Shown: positions 1 to 6,225 of the stretch, one piece after another
Position numbering within the stretch: the stretch's first letter is position 1
Layout of the letters: each line of letters opens with the position of its first letter
Assembly (NCBI GenBank): GCA_947175305.1
Contig: CAMWMO010000053.1
Location: forward strand, 1-7,837
DNA: 7,837 nucleotides
Origin: an uncultured Lachnospiraceae bacterium
GTDB lineage: Bacteria; Bacillota; Clostridia; Lachnospirales; Lachnospiraceae
Direction: 5' to 3'
Notes under the pieces: model-generated
Database searches by the model: none
Seen by the model: only the letters and a program-made list of their open reading frames with translations
Told to the model about the DNA's origin: nothing
Program-made: the position numbers and the translations under genes

Positions 1-1157
1 ATCTCATCCAGGACTTTCAGCACATCTCCCGCCAGAAATTTACAGTTATGTAAACCATTTAGTTCTGCGTTTTCCCTTGCAGCCAAAACGGCCTCCTCCA
101 CGATCTCCACGCCGATGACCTCCCCCGCCACCGGTGCCAGCATCTGCGCTATGGTACCGGTACCGCTGTAGAGATCATAGACCGTCTGTCCCTGGATCAG
201 GCAGCCCAGAATATAGTCTCTCGCCGTCTCGTAGAGAAGCTCCGCCCCCAGGCTGTTTGTCTGGAAAAAGGAGAAAAGGGATATCTTGAATTTCAGGCTG
301 AGAAGCTCCTCGTAAAAATAATCCCGTCCATACAAAATTTCCGTCTCATCACTTTGCACCACGTCCGCCTGAGAATCGTTTTTCACATGCAGAAGCCCTA
401 CTACCTCTCCGGAAAGAGACAGGCCGAGTATCTCCTCCCGCCATTTGGCAAGAAGCTCCTCCTCCGCAAAGCCCGCCGTCTGTGTGGTGGTCACAAGAGC
501 CGCCAGAATCTCTCCGGTCCTTGCCGCCCGGCGCACCACCAGATGCCGCAGATAGCCTTCATGGCGCAGACGATGATAAAAAGCTGCCGGCTCTCCCGCC
601 TCCTGCCTGCTCCGAAAAAAATCCCGAGTGCAGGTGAGTATTCTGCGATAGTCCTCCTCCACGATCCGGCAGTCCGTCACCGACACAATATCATAAAAGC
701 TGCCTCTTTTGTGCATTCCCAGAGAAAGCGGGCCGTCCTTCACTTCATCACCGAAGGTAAACTCCATTTTATTGCGGTAGCCAAAGATCCGGGGGCTCCC
801 CTTGATCTGCTCAAACCGGCAAGGTGTCTTCTGTGAAGCAAGCGCCGGCAGAAGCAGTCGTTTCACCTGTCCCTCCTTGATCGCCAGGCTCTCTTCGTAA
901 GGAAAAGACAGATAGGTACAGCCGCCGCAGGCGCCAAAATGGGCACAGGGACTTTCGGTCTCCTCAGGAGATGCCTCCAGCACTTCCAGGAGTCTGCCCT
1001 CATATCTTCCATTCCGCGCCTTATTGATCACCGCCCGGACCTTCTGTCCGGGCAGCGCATTTTTTACGGTACAGGTTCCCTCTTCGCCGACCACGATTCC
1101 CTTATTAGGGAAATCGATCCGCTCTACCACACCCTCTATGATCTGTCCTTTTTTCAT
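1..1157 (-). CDS. rlmD: 23S rRNA (uracil-5-)-methyltransferase, RlmD/RlmCD (RumA) family; 3' end of gene outside window
   Basis: SAM-dependent enzyme that makes 5-methyluridine in 23S rRNA. The reading frame is open from the ATG at 1157 to the left edge, giving 385 complete codons of a family usually about 450-480 residues. Residues 2-62 look like a TRAM RNA-binding domain. A [4Fe-4S] site is visible as C71-x5-C77-x2-C80 plus C163 (in VTDCRIV). The SAM-binding loop VYDLYSGTGT lies at residues 326-335, followed by GEVIGVEIVEEAV. The catalytic Cys and the C-terminal motifs fall outside the window. The start is supported by AGGAG at 1168-1172, 10 bases upstream, with GAGG closer in. Homologues methylate U1939 (RlmD of E. 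coli) or both U747 and U1939 (RlmCD of Bacillus); which applies here cannot be told. It lies 89 bases downstream of the small membrane protein gene, with a strong hairpin in between, and no clear promoter of its own is seen. Confidence 0.93.
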   Translation of the reverse strand, partial: MKKGQIIEGVVERIDFPNKGIVVGEEGTCTVKNALPGQKVRAVINKARNGRYEGRLLEVLEASPEETESPCAHFGACGGCTYLSFPYEESLAIKEGQVKRLLLPALASQKTPCRFEQIKGSPRIFGYRNKMEFTFGDEVKDGPLSLGMHKRGSFYDIVSVTDCRIVEEDYRRILTCTRDFFRSRQEAGEPAAFYHRLRHEGYLRHLVVRRAARTGEILAALVTTTQTAGFAEEELLAKWREEILGLSLSGEVVGLLHVKNDSQADVVQSDETEILYGRDYFYEELLSLKFKISLFSFFQTNSLGAELLYETARDYILGCLIQGQTVYDLYSGTGTIAQMLAPVAGEVIGVEIVEEAVLAARENAELNGLHNCKFLAGDVLKVLDE

Positions 1158-1189
1158 CCGCCTCTATCTCCTGTTTCTGCAATCGAACA

Positions 1190-1216
1190 GGCGCAGAATG
1201 CCCGGCATTCTGCGCC
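1190..1216 (-). terminator. Strong GC-rich hairpin between the small membrane gene and rlmD, possible weak terminator
   Basis: Arms 1190-1202 and 1204-1216 are perfectly complementary over 13 bases; in practice the innermost bases form a 3-5 base loop. Read on the minus strand, the hairpin follows the stop codon at 1247 by about 30 bases and precedes the rlmD ribosome binding site. The downstream tail (TGTTCGATTG) is only moderately T-rich, so termination would be leaky at best. It could equally be an RNA-processing or stability element. The fold is seen directly; the role is inferred. Confidence 0.5.
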
Positions 1217-1246
1217 CGCTAAACGCAATCTCATATTCGGAAGGTC

Positions 1247-1522
1247 TTATGCTTCCGTCTCCTCATCGTCGTCCTCATCTTCAAAAAAGTCGTCGTCAAA
1301 ATCATCGTCGAAATCGTCCTCAAAATCCTCCAGATAATCCGGCGTCAGATAACGGTACACTGCGTAAGCAATGGCAGCCACTGCTGCAACCGCACCGATC
1401 ACGGCAAACACCCACAGAAGCTTATTACATTTCTTCTCCTCATGCTTTCTTCCAAGGAGTTCATTCACGCCAGCGTTATCCATGATCTCATCCAATTTAT
1501 TCAAAATCTCCTTCTTCGTCAT
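1247..1522 (-). CDS. Small single-pass membrane protein with acidic, Phe-spaced C-terminal tail; function unknown
   Basis: A 91-residue protein I do not recognise as a named family. Residues 1-34 are hydrophilic, with a basic stretch just before the membrane (R25, K26, K30, K31, K34). Residues 35-57 form one alanine/valine-rich transmembrane helix. After a short Tyr-rich linker, residues 65-91 are almost all Asp/Glu, with Phe at 67, 71, 75 and 79, a strict four-residue spacing. The positive-inside rule suggests N-terminus in, acidic tail out. The ATG at 1522 has AGAGGG (1530-1535) seven bases upstream. The gene lies between pcrA and rlmD on the same strand, with an A/T-rich upstream region carrying a candidate promoter, so it probably has its own transcript start. 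The tail might bind cations or basic partners, but that is a guess. The reading frame is well supported; function is open. Confidence 0.8.
   Translation of the reverse strand: MTKKEILNKLDEIMDNAGVNELLGRKHEEKKCNKLLWVFAVIGAVAAVAAIAYAVYRYLTPDYLEDFEDDFDDDFDDDFFEDEDDDEETEA
1286..1333 (-). repeat. Imperfect 12-base tandem repeat encoding the (D/E)3-F acidic tail
   Basis: About four imperfect copies of a 12-base unit (Phe codon plus three Asp/Glu codons) lie inside the small membrane protein gene, coding for residues 64-79. Copies differ at silent positions (GAC/GAT, TTT/TTC) and by Asp/Glu swaps, so the repeat has diverged while keeping the protein pattern. It could vary in copy number by slippage in steps of four residues without changing frame. 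Confidence 0.75.
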
Positions 1523-1577
1523 CCCGTAACCCTCTCTTTCCCATACATTGTGACCGCGCCCTGCACGTCTCTGTTCT

Positions 1578-1588
1578 ATAATATATCA
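1578..1588 (-). promoter_or_regulatory. Candidate extended -10 promoter for the small membrane protein gene
   Basis: On the minus strand TGATATATTAT reads as an extended -10 (TG-A-TATATT at 1580-1588) or as TATTAT at 1578-1583. It lies about 55 bases upstream of the ATG at 1522 in a markedly A/T-rich stretch. No good TTGACA-like -35 is found at 16-18 bases, so the call rests on the -10 and its position. Confidence 0.4.
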
Positions 1589-1596
1589 TATTCTTT

Positions 1597-1641
1597 AAGA
1601 TTTTACCACAGTTGACTGTTTTATTTATGAAAATTTTACCA
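1597..1641. repeat. Two 12-base direct repeats flanking a palindrome, upstream of the small membrane gene
   Basis: On the minus strand the near-identical 12-mers TGGTAAAATTTT (1630-1641) and TGGTAAAATCTT (1597-1608) differ at one base and are offset by 33 bases, about three helical turns. Between them is the inverted repeat ACAGTTGACTGT (1608-1619). The block lies between the pcrA stop codon and the candidate -10 of the next gene, a normal position for a regulator-binding site. Each TGGTAAAAT also resembles an extended -10 element. No regulator can be named. Confidence 0.5.
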
Positions 1642-1645
1642 TATC

Positions 1646-4009
1646 TCACACCTTTTGCAGTTTGGCGAACCCGGCGTACATGATCTTTTGTCCCGCCTCG
1701 TCAAAGACCACCGTTACCTGACTGTCTCTGGGACCCGGTTCGATCTTCATCACGGTGCCCTCCCCGTAACGGGCATGGCGAACCCGGTCTCCCTCCGCAT
1801 ACCCCAGTCTGCCGGCAGGTACGGGCTCTGCAGACGATTTTACCGCATTTCCCGTTCCAAAGGGATTCGTCCCCACGGTAAGCGGCGCTTTCCCTCCCCC
1901 ACGTCTGATAGGAACCGCTTTCGGCTTTTCTCTGGCTGTATAAGCACTCGGTGAAGCTGCATAGGGCTTTGCCGGAGCAAGCGGTCTGGCTGCTGCCGCA
2001 AAAGGCTTCGCACGAAGACGGCTCTGCTCTCTGGAGTCCTCCTGATAGACTTCCCGCTCTCTCGGCTTCGGAGAAAACGGCTTGTTGTCCAAAAGAAGCG
2101 GCGGGATCTCACGGACAAACCGGCTGACCGGATTATACTGTGTCTCTCCCCGGATCATGCGCTGCTTGGCACAGGTGAGGGTCAGATCCTCTCTGGCTCT
2201 GGTGATGCCCACATAAGCCAGCCGCCGTTCCTCCTCGATCTCCATGGGATCATCCGAAGTGATGGTCATATAGCTGGGAAACACGCCGTCCTCCATCCCT
2301 GCCAGATAGATATGCTTAAATTCCAGTCCCTTGGCACTGTGCAGCGTCATAAGGAGCACTCTGTCATTCTCCCCTTCTACCCGGTCAATATCCGCCACCA
2401 GAGCCACTTCCTCCAGAAATTCGCTTAACGCAGCAGGTTCATCCCGTTCCGCCTCAAAGGCCACCACTTTATTGACCAGCTCCTGAATATTCTCGATCCG
2501 GTCCGCCGCATCCTCCTCGTCGGACTCCTCCAGCTCTTTCAGATAGCCCGTGGTCTCCAGCACATCCTTCACCAGCTCTTCCAGACTGAAAAATTCTGTT
2601 TTGCTCCGAAAGCTCTGTATCATCGTCACAAAGGGCTTTAACTTGACCGCACTCCGGCCGATGGTCATGATCTGATCCGCCTCGCGAAGCGCGTCATAAA
2701 AGCTTATTTCTCTCTCATCCGCATACTCCTGCACCCGCAGGATCGTGGTCGCGCCGATCCCCCGCCTGGGCAGGTTGATGATCCGTTTCACCGCCACATC
2801 ATCCCTGCCGTTGTCGATGGTTTTCAGATACGCCAGCACATCCTTGATCTCCCGTCTGGCATAAAAATTCGTGCCGCCGATCACATCATAGGGAATCCCC
2901 TCCATGATGAATCGTTCCTCCAAAAGCCGGGACTGTGCATTGGTGCGGTAAAGTACGGCACAGTCTCCGTAGGAGACCTGACCTTTCCGTTTCTTCTTCG
3001 CCACATCACCGGCGATATACTCCGCCTCCTCATAGGCTGTGTCAAACTGTCTGAAATGGATCCGCTCCCCCTCCGTCTTGTCCGTCCACAGCGCCTTATC
3101 CTTGCGTCCCGTATTGTTCTGTATCACCGCATTGGCCGCATCCAGCACCATCTTGGTAGAGCGGTAATTCTGCTCCAGCTTCACGACGCAGGCCTCCGGA
3201 TATACCTTCTCAAAATCCAAAATATTGCGGATATTGGCGCCCCGGAATTTATAGATAGACTGATCGTCGTCTCCCACCACACAGAGATTCCTGTGTCCGT
3301 CCGCCAGCAGCCTGATCAGCTCAAACTGGGCGGTGTTGGTATCCTGGTACTCATCCACCATGATATAGCGGAAACGATCCTGATACCCGGCAAGCACCTG
3401 GGCATCCGTCTTGAAAAGCTCCACTGTCTTCATGATCAGATCGTCAAAGTCCAGAGCGTTATTCTTCTTTAATGTCTCCTGATACTCCCGGTAAGCTTTA
3501 GCGATCTTGCCGCCATTATAGTCGAAACCGTTTTGCATCTCATATTCCTGCGGGTCGATCAGCTCATCCTTCGCCGAGGAAATGGCATTTAAGATGGTGC
3601 GCTCCTTGAGCATTTTGGTGTCGATCTGCAGCTTCTTGCAGACCTCCTTCATGATCCCCTTCTGATCATCCGCATCGTAGATAGTAAAGTGATTGTCATA
3701 GCCAAGTCTGTCTATGTATCTGCGCAGGATCCGCACACAGGTGGAGTGAAATGTGGATACCCACACCTGCTCCGCGCCAAAGCCAACGATCTGATCCACA
3801 CGCTCCCGCATCTCTCCCGCCGCCTTGTTGGTGAAGGTGATCGCTAAAATATGATAAGGCGCCACACCCGCCTTATCAATCAGGTATGCCACCCTATGTG
3901 TCAAAACACGGGTCTTACCGGAACCGGCGCCCGCCAAAATCAGCACAGGGCCGTCAATCTGCATGACGGCCTGCTTCTGTCTGTCATTTAATGTGTCATA
4001 TATACTCAT
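1646..4009 (-). CDS. pcrA: ATP-dependent DNA helicase PcrA (UvrD/Rep superfamily 1A)
   Basis: 3'-5' DNA helicase of Gram-positive bacteria, acting in nucleotide excision repair, removal of stalled replication and transcription complexes and plasmid rolling-circle replication. The 787-residue length fits the family. Motifs in order: Walker A AGAGSGKT (26-33), Ia AITFTNKAAGEMR (56-68), II VDEYQDTN with D219/E220 (218-225), III VVGDDDQSIYKFRGA (244-258), IV region EQNYRST (279-285) and VLYRTNAQSR (352-361), V LLMTLHSAKGLEFK (552-565), VI RRLAYVGITRARE (595-607). A low-complexity Ala/Pro/Lys linker (about 640-735) leads to a Tudor-like C-terminal domain (736-787, GDRVRHARYGEGTV), which in PcrA contacts RNA polymerase. 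All catalytic motifs are intact. The ATG at 4009 is preceded by GAGGA nine bases upstream. It lies downstream of the SPFH gene across a hairpin-rich spacer; no separate promoter is clear. Confidence 0.97.
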   Translation of the reverse strand: MSIYDTLNDRQKQAVMQIDGPVLILAGAGSGKTRVLTHRVAYLIDKAGVAPYHILAITFTNKAAGEMRERVDQIVGFGAEQVWVSTFHSTCVRILRRYIDRLGYDNHFTIYDADDQKGIMKEVCKKLQIDTKMLKERTILNAISSAKDELIDPQEYEMQNGFDYNGGKIAKAYREYQETLKKNNALDFDDLIMKTVELFKTDAQVLAGYQDRFRYIMVDEYQDTNTAQFELIRLLADGHRNLCVVGDDDQSIYKFRGANIRNILDFEKVYPEACVVKLEQNYRSTKMVLDAANAVIQNNTGRKDKALWTDKTEGERIHFRQFDTAYEEAEYIAGDVAKKKRKGQVSYGDCAVLYRTNAQSRLLEERFIMEGIPYDVIGGTNFYARREIKDVLAYLKTIDNGRDDVAVKRIINLPRRGIGATTILRVQEYADEREISFYDALREADQIMTIGRSAVKLKPFVTMIQSFRSKTEFFSLEELVKDVLETTGYLKELEESDEEDAADRIENIQELVNKVVAFEAERDEPAALSEFLEEVALVADIDRVEGENDRVLLMTLHSAKGLEFKHIYLAGMEDGVFPSYMTITSDDPMEIEEERRLAYVGITRAREDLTLTCAKQRMIRGETQYNPVSRFVREIPPLLLDNKPFSPKPREREVYQEDSREQSRLRAKPFAAAARPLAPAKPYAASPSAYTAREKPKAVPIRRGGGKAPLTVGTNPFGTGNAVKSSAEPVPAGRLGYAEGDRVRHARYGEGTVMKIEPGPRDSQVTVVFDEAGQKIMYAGFAKLQKV

Positions 4010-4036
4010 GTCAACTTGTCCTCAAATCTCCAATCA

Positions 4037-4119
4037 GGACTGCGCACTTGCTGCGCTGTCCGTACACGCGCCATGCAGCTTGCTGCATGTGTGCATAATA
4101 ACTGTACGTCAGTACAGTT
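4037..4119. repeat. Cluster of three adjacent hairpins between the SPFH gene and pcrA, REP-like
   Basis: Hairpin 1 (4037-4061) pairs GGAC-x-GCGCA with TGCGC-x-GTCC around a 5-base loop. Hairpin 2 is a perfect 8-base stem, CATGCAGC-TT-GCTGCATG (4072-4089), extendable by an outer five pairs (4062-4066 with 4090-4094, one G-T) across a one-sided bulge. Hairpin 3 (4100-4119) is a perfect 8-base stem, AACTGTAC/GTACAGTT, with a 4-base loop, and contains the SPFH stop codon (4109-4111). Hairpins 1 and 2 share the 8-mer CTTGCTGC (4047-4054 and 4079-4086). On the minus strand hairpin 3 is followed by TATTATG, too short a T-tract for a confident terminator. The folds are seen; calling this a repetitive extragenic element is inference, since only one copy is in view. 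Confidence 0.6.
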
Positions 4120-5089
4120 GATTGCCGCAGTTGCCGCAGAATTTGGAACCCGTCGTGGGCGTACCGCAGTTCGGACAGAACTTAGGCCCTGCTCCTGCCT
4201 GTGCACCGGGCTGTCCCTGTGCAGGAGCCGCCGCACCGCTGCCGTTCATGTTCATCTGGTTCACCATCTGCTGTCCGATAGCCATGCCCATCTGCAAGCC
4301 TACCATATCGGAAGCCATGCCCGCGCCGCCACCGCCGCCTTTTCCCATAGAATCCGCCGCCGCCATCTGGGTGTATTTATTCATATCGCCCACCATGGAC
4401 TGCGCCGCCGCCTTCTCCTGCATCTTCCGGACTTCCTCCGGATAGGAGAAGCTCTCGATGGTAAAGCCTGAGATGGCAATGCCGAGGGTTCTCATATCTG
4501 CATCGAGCTCGCCCTCAATCCCCTTCGCGATATTTCTCGCATCCATCTGCAGGTTGAACATATCCCTGCCCTCTTTGCTGATCCAGCTCATGAGCAGCTG
4601 ATCCAGGCTTGCAATGATGCGCTCCTTTACATCCCCTACCGTATAGATCTGGCGGATCCCCGCCAGCTTATCAATCACCACATCATGCTGCGCCACCCTG
4701 CAGTTAAACGTGCCGAAGGCACGGATCGGCATACCGCCGGGAAGGCCAGGAGCCGGCAGATTGATTGCATTTTTCGTTCCCCATTTGACTAAAAGTTCTT
4801 TGGTGTTGATAAAGAGCACTTCCGCACGAAGAGGGGTGCTGAATCCGAACTTAAAGCTCTTTAACGTGGTCAGGAAGGGAATGATGTCCGACTCGATATC
4901 GTAGTCGCCCTCCTCCTCAAAGATGCCCTCTACCCTGCCATTGTACATAAAGATCGCATCCTGCCCCGGACGAATGATCAAGCGGGAACCTTTTTTAATC
5001 TCCTGATTCTGAAATTTATAGAACAAAACACCCTCGCCGTTCTCATTCCACTCGATCACACTGGAAAACTGATTTTTTATAAAGCCCAT
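4109..5089 (-). CDS. SPFH domain protein with C-terminal zinc ribbon, YdjI-like
   Basis: Member of the SPFH/band 7 relatives typified by Bacillus subtilis YdjI, which works with PspA-type proteins at the membrane under envelope stress. Residues 1-225 form the SPFH-like region (MGFIKNQFSSVIEW start, RPGQDAIFMYNGRVEGIFEEEGDYDIES at about 40-67, then the long helical stretch RIIASLDQLL to SYPEEVRKMQEKAAAQ). Residues 250-302 are a Gly/Ala/Met/Gln-rich linker. Residues 305-321 are a zinc ribbon, C305-x2-C308-x9-C318-x2-C321 (FCPNCG and FCGNCG). No signal peptide or transmembrane helix is present, so it is probably cytoplasmic or peripheral to the membrane. The start is fixed by AAGGAG (5096-5101) six to seven bases upstream of the ATG, with a good promoter behind it. 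No pspA homologue adjoins it here; pcrA follows downstream. The family is clear; the physiological role in clostridia is inferred. Confidence 0.9.
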   Translation of the reverse strand: MGFIKNQFSSVIEWNENGEGVLFYKFQNQEIKKGSRLIIRPGQDAIFMYNGRVEGIFEEEGDYDIESDIIPFLTTLKSFKFGFSTPLRAEVLFINTKELLVKWGTKNAINLPAPGLPGGMPIRAFGTFNCRVAQHDVVIDKLAGIRQIYTVGDVKERIIASLDQLLMSWISKEGRDMFNLQMDARNIAKGIEGELDADMRTLGIAISGFTIESFSYPEEVRKMQEKAAAQSMVGDMNKYTQMAAADSMGKGGGGGAGMASDMVGLQMGMAIGQQMVNQMNMNGSGAAAPAQGQPGAQAGAGPKFCPNCGTPTTGSKFCGNCGNQLY

Positions 5090-5131
5090 TTTTCTCTCCT
5101 TACCTTTTGAAATGTCTCATCATGCCTATTT

Positions 5132-5161
5132 AGTATAGCACACCATAATGTCCAACGACAA
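5132..5161 (-). promoter_or_regulatory. Sigma-A type promoter of the SPFH gene
   Basis: On the minus strand TTGTCG (-35, 5156-5161) is followed after 18 bases by TATACT (-10, 5132-5137), preceded by TGC, i.e. an extended -10. Transcription would begin about 35-40 bases upstream of the ATG at 5089. It lies between the stop codon of the permease gene (5184) and the SPFH gene, so the latter has its own transcript start. Confidence 0.65.
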
Positions 5162-5183
5162 CATTTTTATCCCCGGCACGGCA

Positions 5184-6044
5184 CTACAAAACGCCGATCA
5201 CGATCCCTGCAATGATAACCGTTGCACAGACCAGCTTGTGCGCCGTATTCTTCTCTTTAAACAGAAATCTTCCCGCCAGGATCGTCACCACACAGCCCGC
5301 CTGTTTTAACAGAGTCATCACCGTGATCCGGCTCCCCTCCATACCGTTTGCCACAAAGAGGGCTCTGTCCGCGATAACGATGAGCAGGCTCAAAAGCCAG
5401 ACCCATTTATTGCAGACGGCCTTCTTCCAGTTCACACTGGTGCGTGTAAACAGAATAAAGAGCAGATAAAACAACGTCAGAAAGAGCAGATACCAGAATT
5501 GCAGCTGGGAACTGGTGATATCCCGCATCAGAATCTTATCCAACAGTCCCGACAGCGCATTTAACAGACAGGAAGCAAAAGCCATCACCACATACCTGAC
5601 TTCCACGGCCTCCCCGGAGAGATCCACCGCCTCTCTCACGCTCCCCGGACGGTATTTTAAAAGAAGCAGTCCCGCCGACACCAGTACAAGACCGATGACC
5701 TGAAAGACTCCCAGAACCTCCTGCAGCACAACTACGCCCAGCAGGGAGGCAAAGAGCACGCGGGACAGATCCAGAACCCCGTAAAGACTGATCGGCATTC
5801 TTTTGATTGCCCGAAAACTGAACATCCACGCCAGAAAGATCACGAAAGATTTCATGGCGATATAGAGATAAAAGCGGGGTTCCACTCCCACCGCCAGTTT
5901 TGCCGAGGGCAAAACTATCAGAAAAGACAGGAAAGTATACATAAACAATACCTCTATGGTAGAGTTTTGTTCCAACGCCTTCTTCTTTACAATCTCTCGC
6001 ACGCCCTTTAAGACGCCGTACAATAAGACCAGCCAGATCCACAT
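5184..6044 (-). CDS. EamA/DMT superfamily membrane transporter, substrate unknown
   Basis: A 286-residue, strongly hydrophobic protein with about ten predicted transmembrane helices in two similar halves, the layout of the drug/metabolite transporter superfamily. Repeat 1 (residues 1-130) ends with the helix pair SLYGVLDLSRVLFASLLGVV and LQEVLGVFQVIGLVLVSAGL; repeat 2 (about 150-286) ends with the matching RITVMTLLKQAG, RFLFKEKN and a final helix. A hydrophilic link of about 20 residues separates the halves. EamA proteins export or import small metabolites; sequence alone does not give the substrate. An upstream in-frame ATG at 6092 would add 16 residues, but it lies inside the tRNA terminator stem. 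The ATG at 6044 has GGAGG (6054-6058) nine bases upstream and starts directly with the first helix, so I chose it. It lies 52 bases after the tRNA-Gly terminator stem; no separate promoter is evident. Confidence 0.85.
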   Translation of the reverse strand: MWIWLVLLYGVLKGVREIVKKKALEQNSTIEVLFMYTFLSFLIVLPSAKLAVGVEPRFYLYIAMKSFVIFLAWMFSFRAIKRMPISLYGVLDLSRVLFASLLGVVVLQEVLGVFQVIGLVLVSAGLLLLKYRPGSVREAVDLSGEAVEVRYVVMAFASCLLNALSGLLDKILMRDITSSQLQFWYLLFLTLFYLLFILFTRTSVNWKKAVCNKWVWLLSLLIVIADRALFVANGMEGSRITVMTLLKQAGCVVTILAGRFLFKEKNTAHKLVCATVIIAGIVIGVL

Positions 6045-6053
6045 CTCTTTTGT

Positions 6054-6058
6054 CCTCC
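6054..6058 (-). promoter_or_regulatory. Ribosome binding site deciding the permease start
   Basis: GGAGG on the minus strand lies nine bases before the ATG at 6044. The alternative ATG at 6092 has only AAGGA, 11 bases away and locked in a terminator stem, so this site favours the shorter protein. Confidence 0.7.
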
Positions 6059-6070
6059 ACACCCCTGCGC

Positions 6071-6110
6071 ATAAAACAATAAGGAAAACCATTGTACTGG
6101 TTTTCCTTAC
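6071..6110 (-). terminator. Intrinsic terminator of tRNA-Gly
   Basis: Perfect 10-base arms AAGGAAAACC (6099-6108 read on minus) and GGTTTTCCTT (6081-6090), extendable by about three more pairs including one G-T, enclose an 8-base loop. On the minus strand a T-rich tail ATTGTTTTAT (6071-6080) follows. It lies 12 bases after the tRNA 3' end, as expected for a single-tRNA transcript. The stem is A/T-rich in its middle, and read-through into the permease gene is possible. Confidence 0.8.
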
Positions 6111-6121
6111 TCAAACAAGAG

Positions 6122-6192
6122 AGCAGGCGAGGGGAATCGAACCCCCCTCCCAAGCTTGGGAAGCTTGTATTCTACCGATGAACTACGCCTGC
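6122..6192 (-). tRNA. tRNA-Gly, anticodon CCC
   Basis: A 71-base cloverleaf that reads GGG codons. The acceptor stem GCAGGCG pairs with CGCCTGC; the D arm is GTTC/GAAT with one G-T pair and the GGTA loop; the anticodon stem CAAGC/GCTTG encloses loop TTCCCAA, giving anticodon CCC; a 4-base variable region follows; and the T arm GGGGG/CCCCT holds TTCGATT. The discriminator base is T, and CCA is not encoded, so it must be added by the CCA-adding enzyme. It is a single gene with its own promoter and terminator. Confidence 0.95.
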
Positions 6193-6209
6193 AGATTTAC
6201 AACGTAATC

Positions 6210-6218
6210 AGTATACCA
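6210..6218 (-). promoter_or_regulatory. Extended -10 promoter of tRNA-Gly
   Basis: TGG-TATACT on the minus strand (TATACT at 6210-6215, TG extension to 6218) lies 18 bases upstream of the mature tRNA 5' end, giving a leader of about ten bases. The -35 region is T-rich (TTTCTT) with no good match to TTGACA; the extended -10 may compensate. Confidence 0.6.
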
Positions 6219-6225
6219 TCTTATC

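Noticed and set aside
354..836. Plus-strand open frame of 160 codons
   Set aside because: It lies antisense inside rlmD, has no recognisable motif and no convincing ribosome binding site.
1286..1333. CRISPR-like periodic repeat
   Set aside because: The 12-base period has no spacers, lies in a coding frame and is explained by the acidic tail codons.
939..1485. Overlapping plus-strand open frames with a Ser/Lys-rich repeat
   Set aside because: The Ser/Lys repeat is the antisense reading of the acidic tail repeat in the small membrane gene; no start signal or motif.
1613..1641. Plus-strand promoter starting with TTGACT at 1613-1618
   Set aside because: No acceptable -10 follows at 16-18 bases, and transcription would run antisense into pcrA; the hexamer is better explained as part of the palindrome.
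3056..3472. Plus-strand open frame of 138 codons
   Set aside because: Antisense to the conserved helicase motifs of pcrA, which are clearly the coding frame.
4006..4236. Minus-strand open frame overlapping the end of the SPFH gene and the hairpin spacer
   Set aside because: It is out of frame with the zinc ribbon region, rich in Arg/Cys as shadow frames often are, and contains the palindromes; no family resemblance.
4016..4471. Plus-strand open frames, Pro/Ala/Cys-rich
   Set aside because: Antisense readings of the Gly/Ala/Met linker and zinc ribbon of the SPFH protein.
5536..6153. Minus-strand open frame of 205 codons overlapping the permease
   Set aside because: It is in a different frame from the ten-helix permease, runs through the tRNA terminator and partly into the tRNA, and is Gly/Arg/Ser-rich with no domain.
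6122..6192. tRNA gene as an integration site for a mobile element
   Set aside because: No duplicate of the tRNA 3' end, integrase gene or element boundary is visible in the window.
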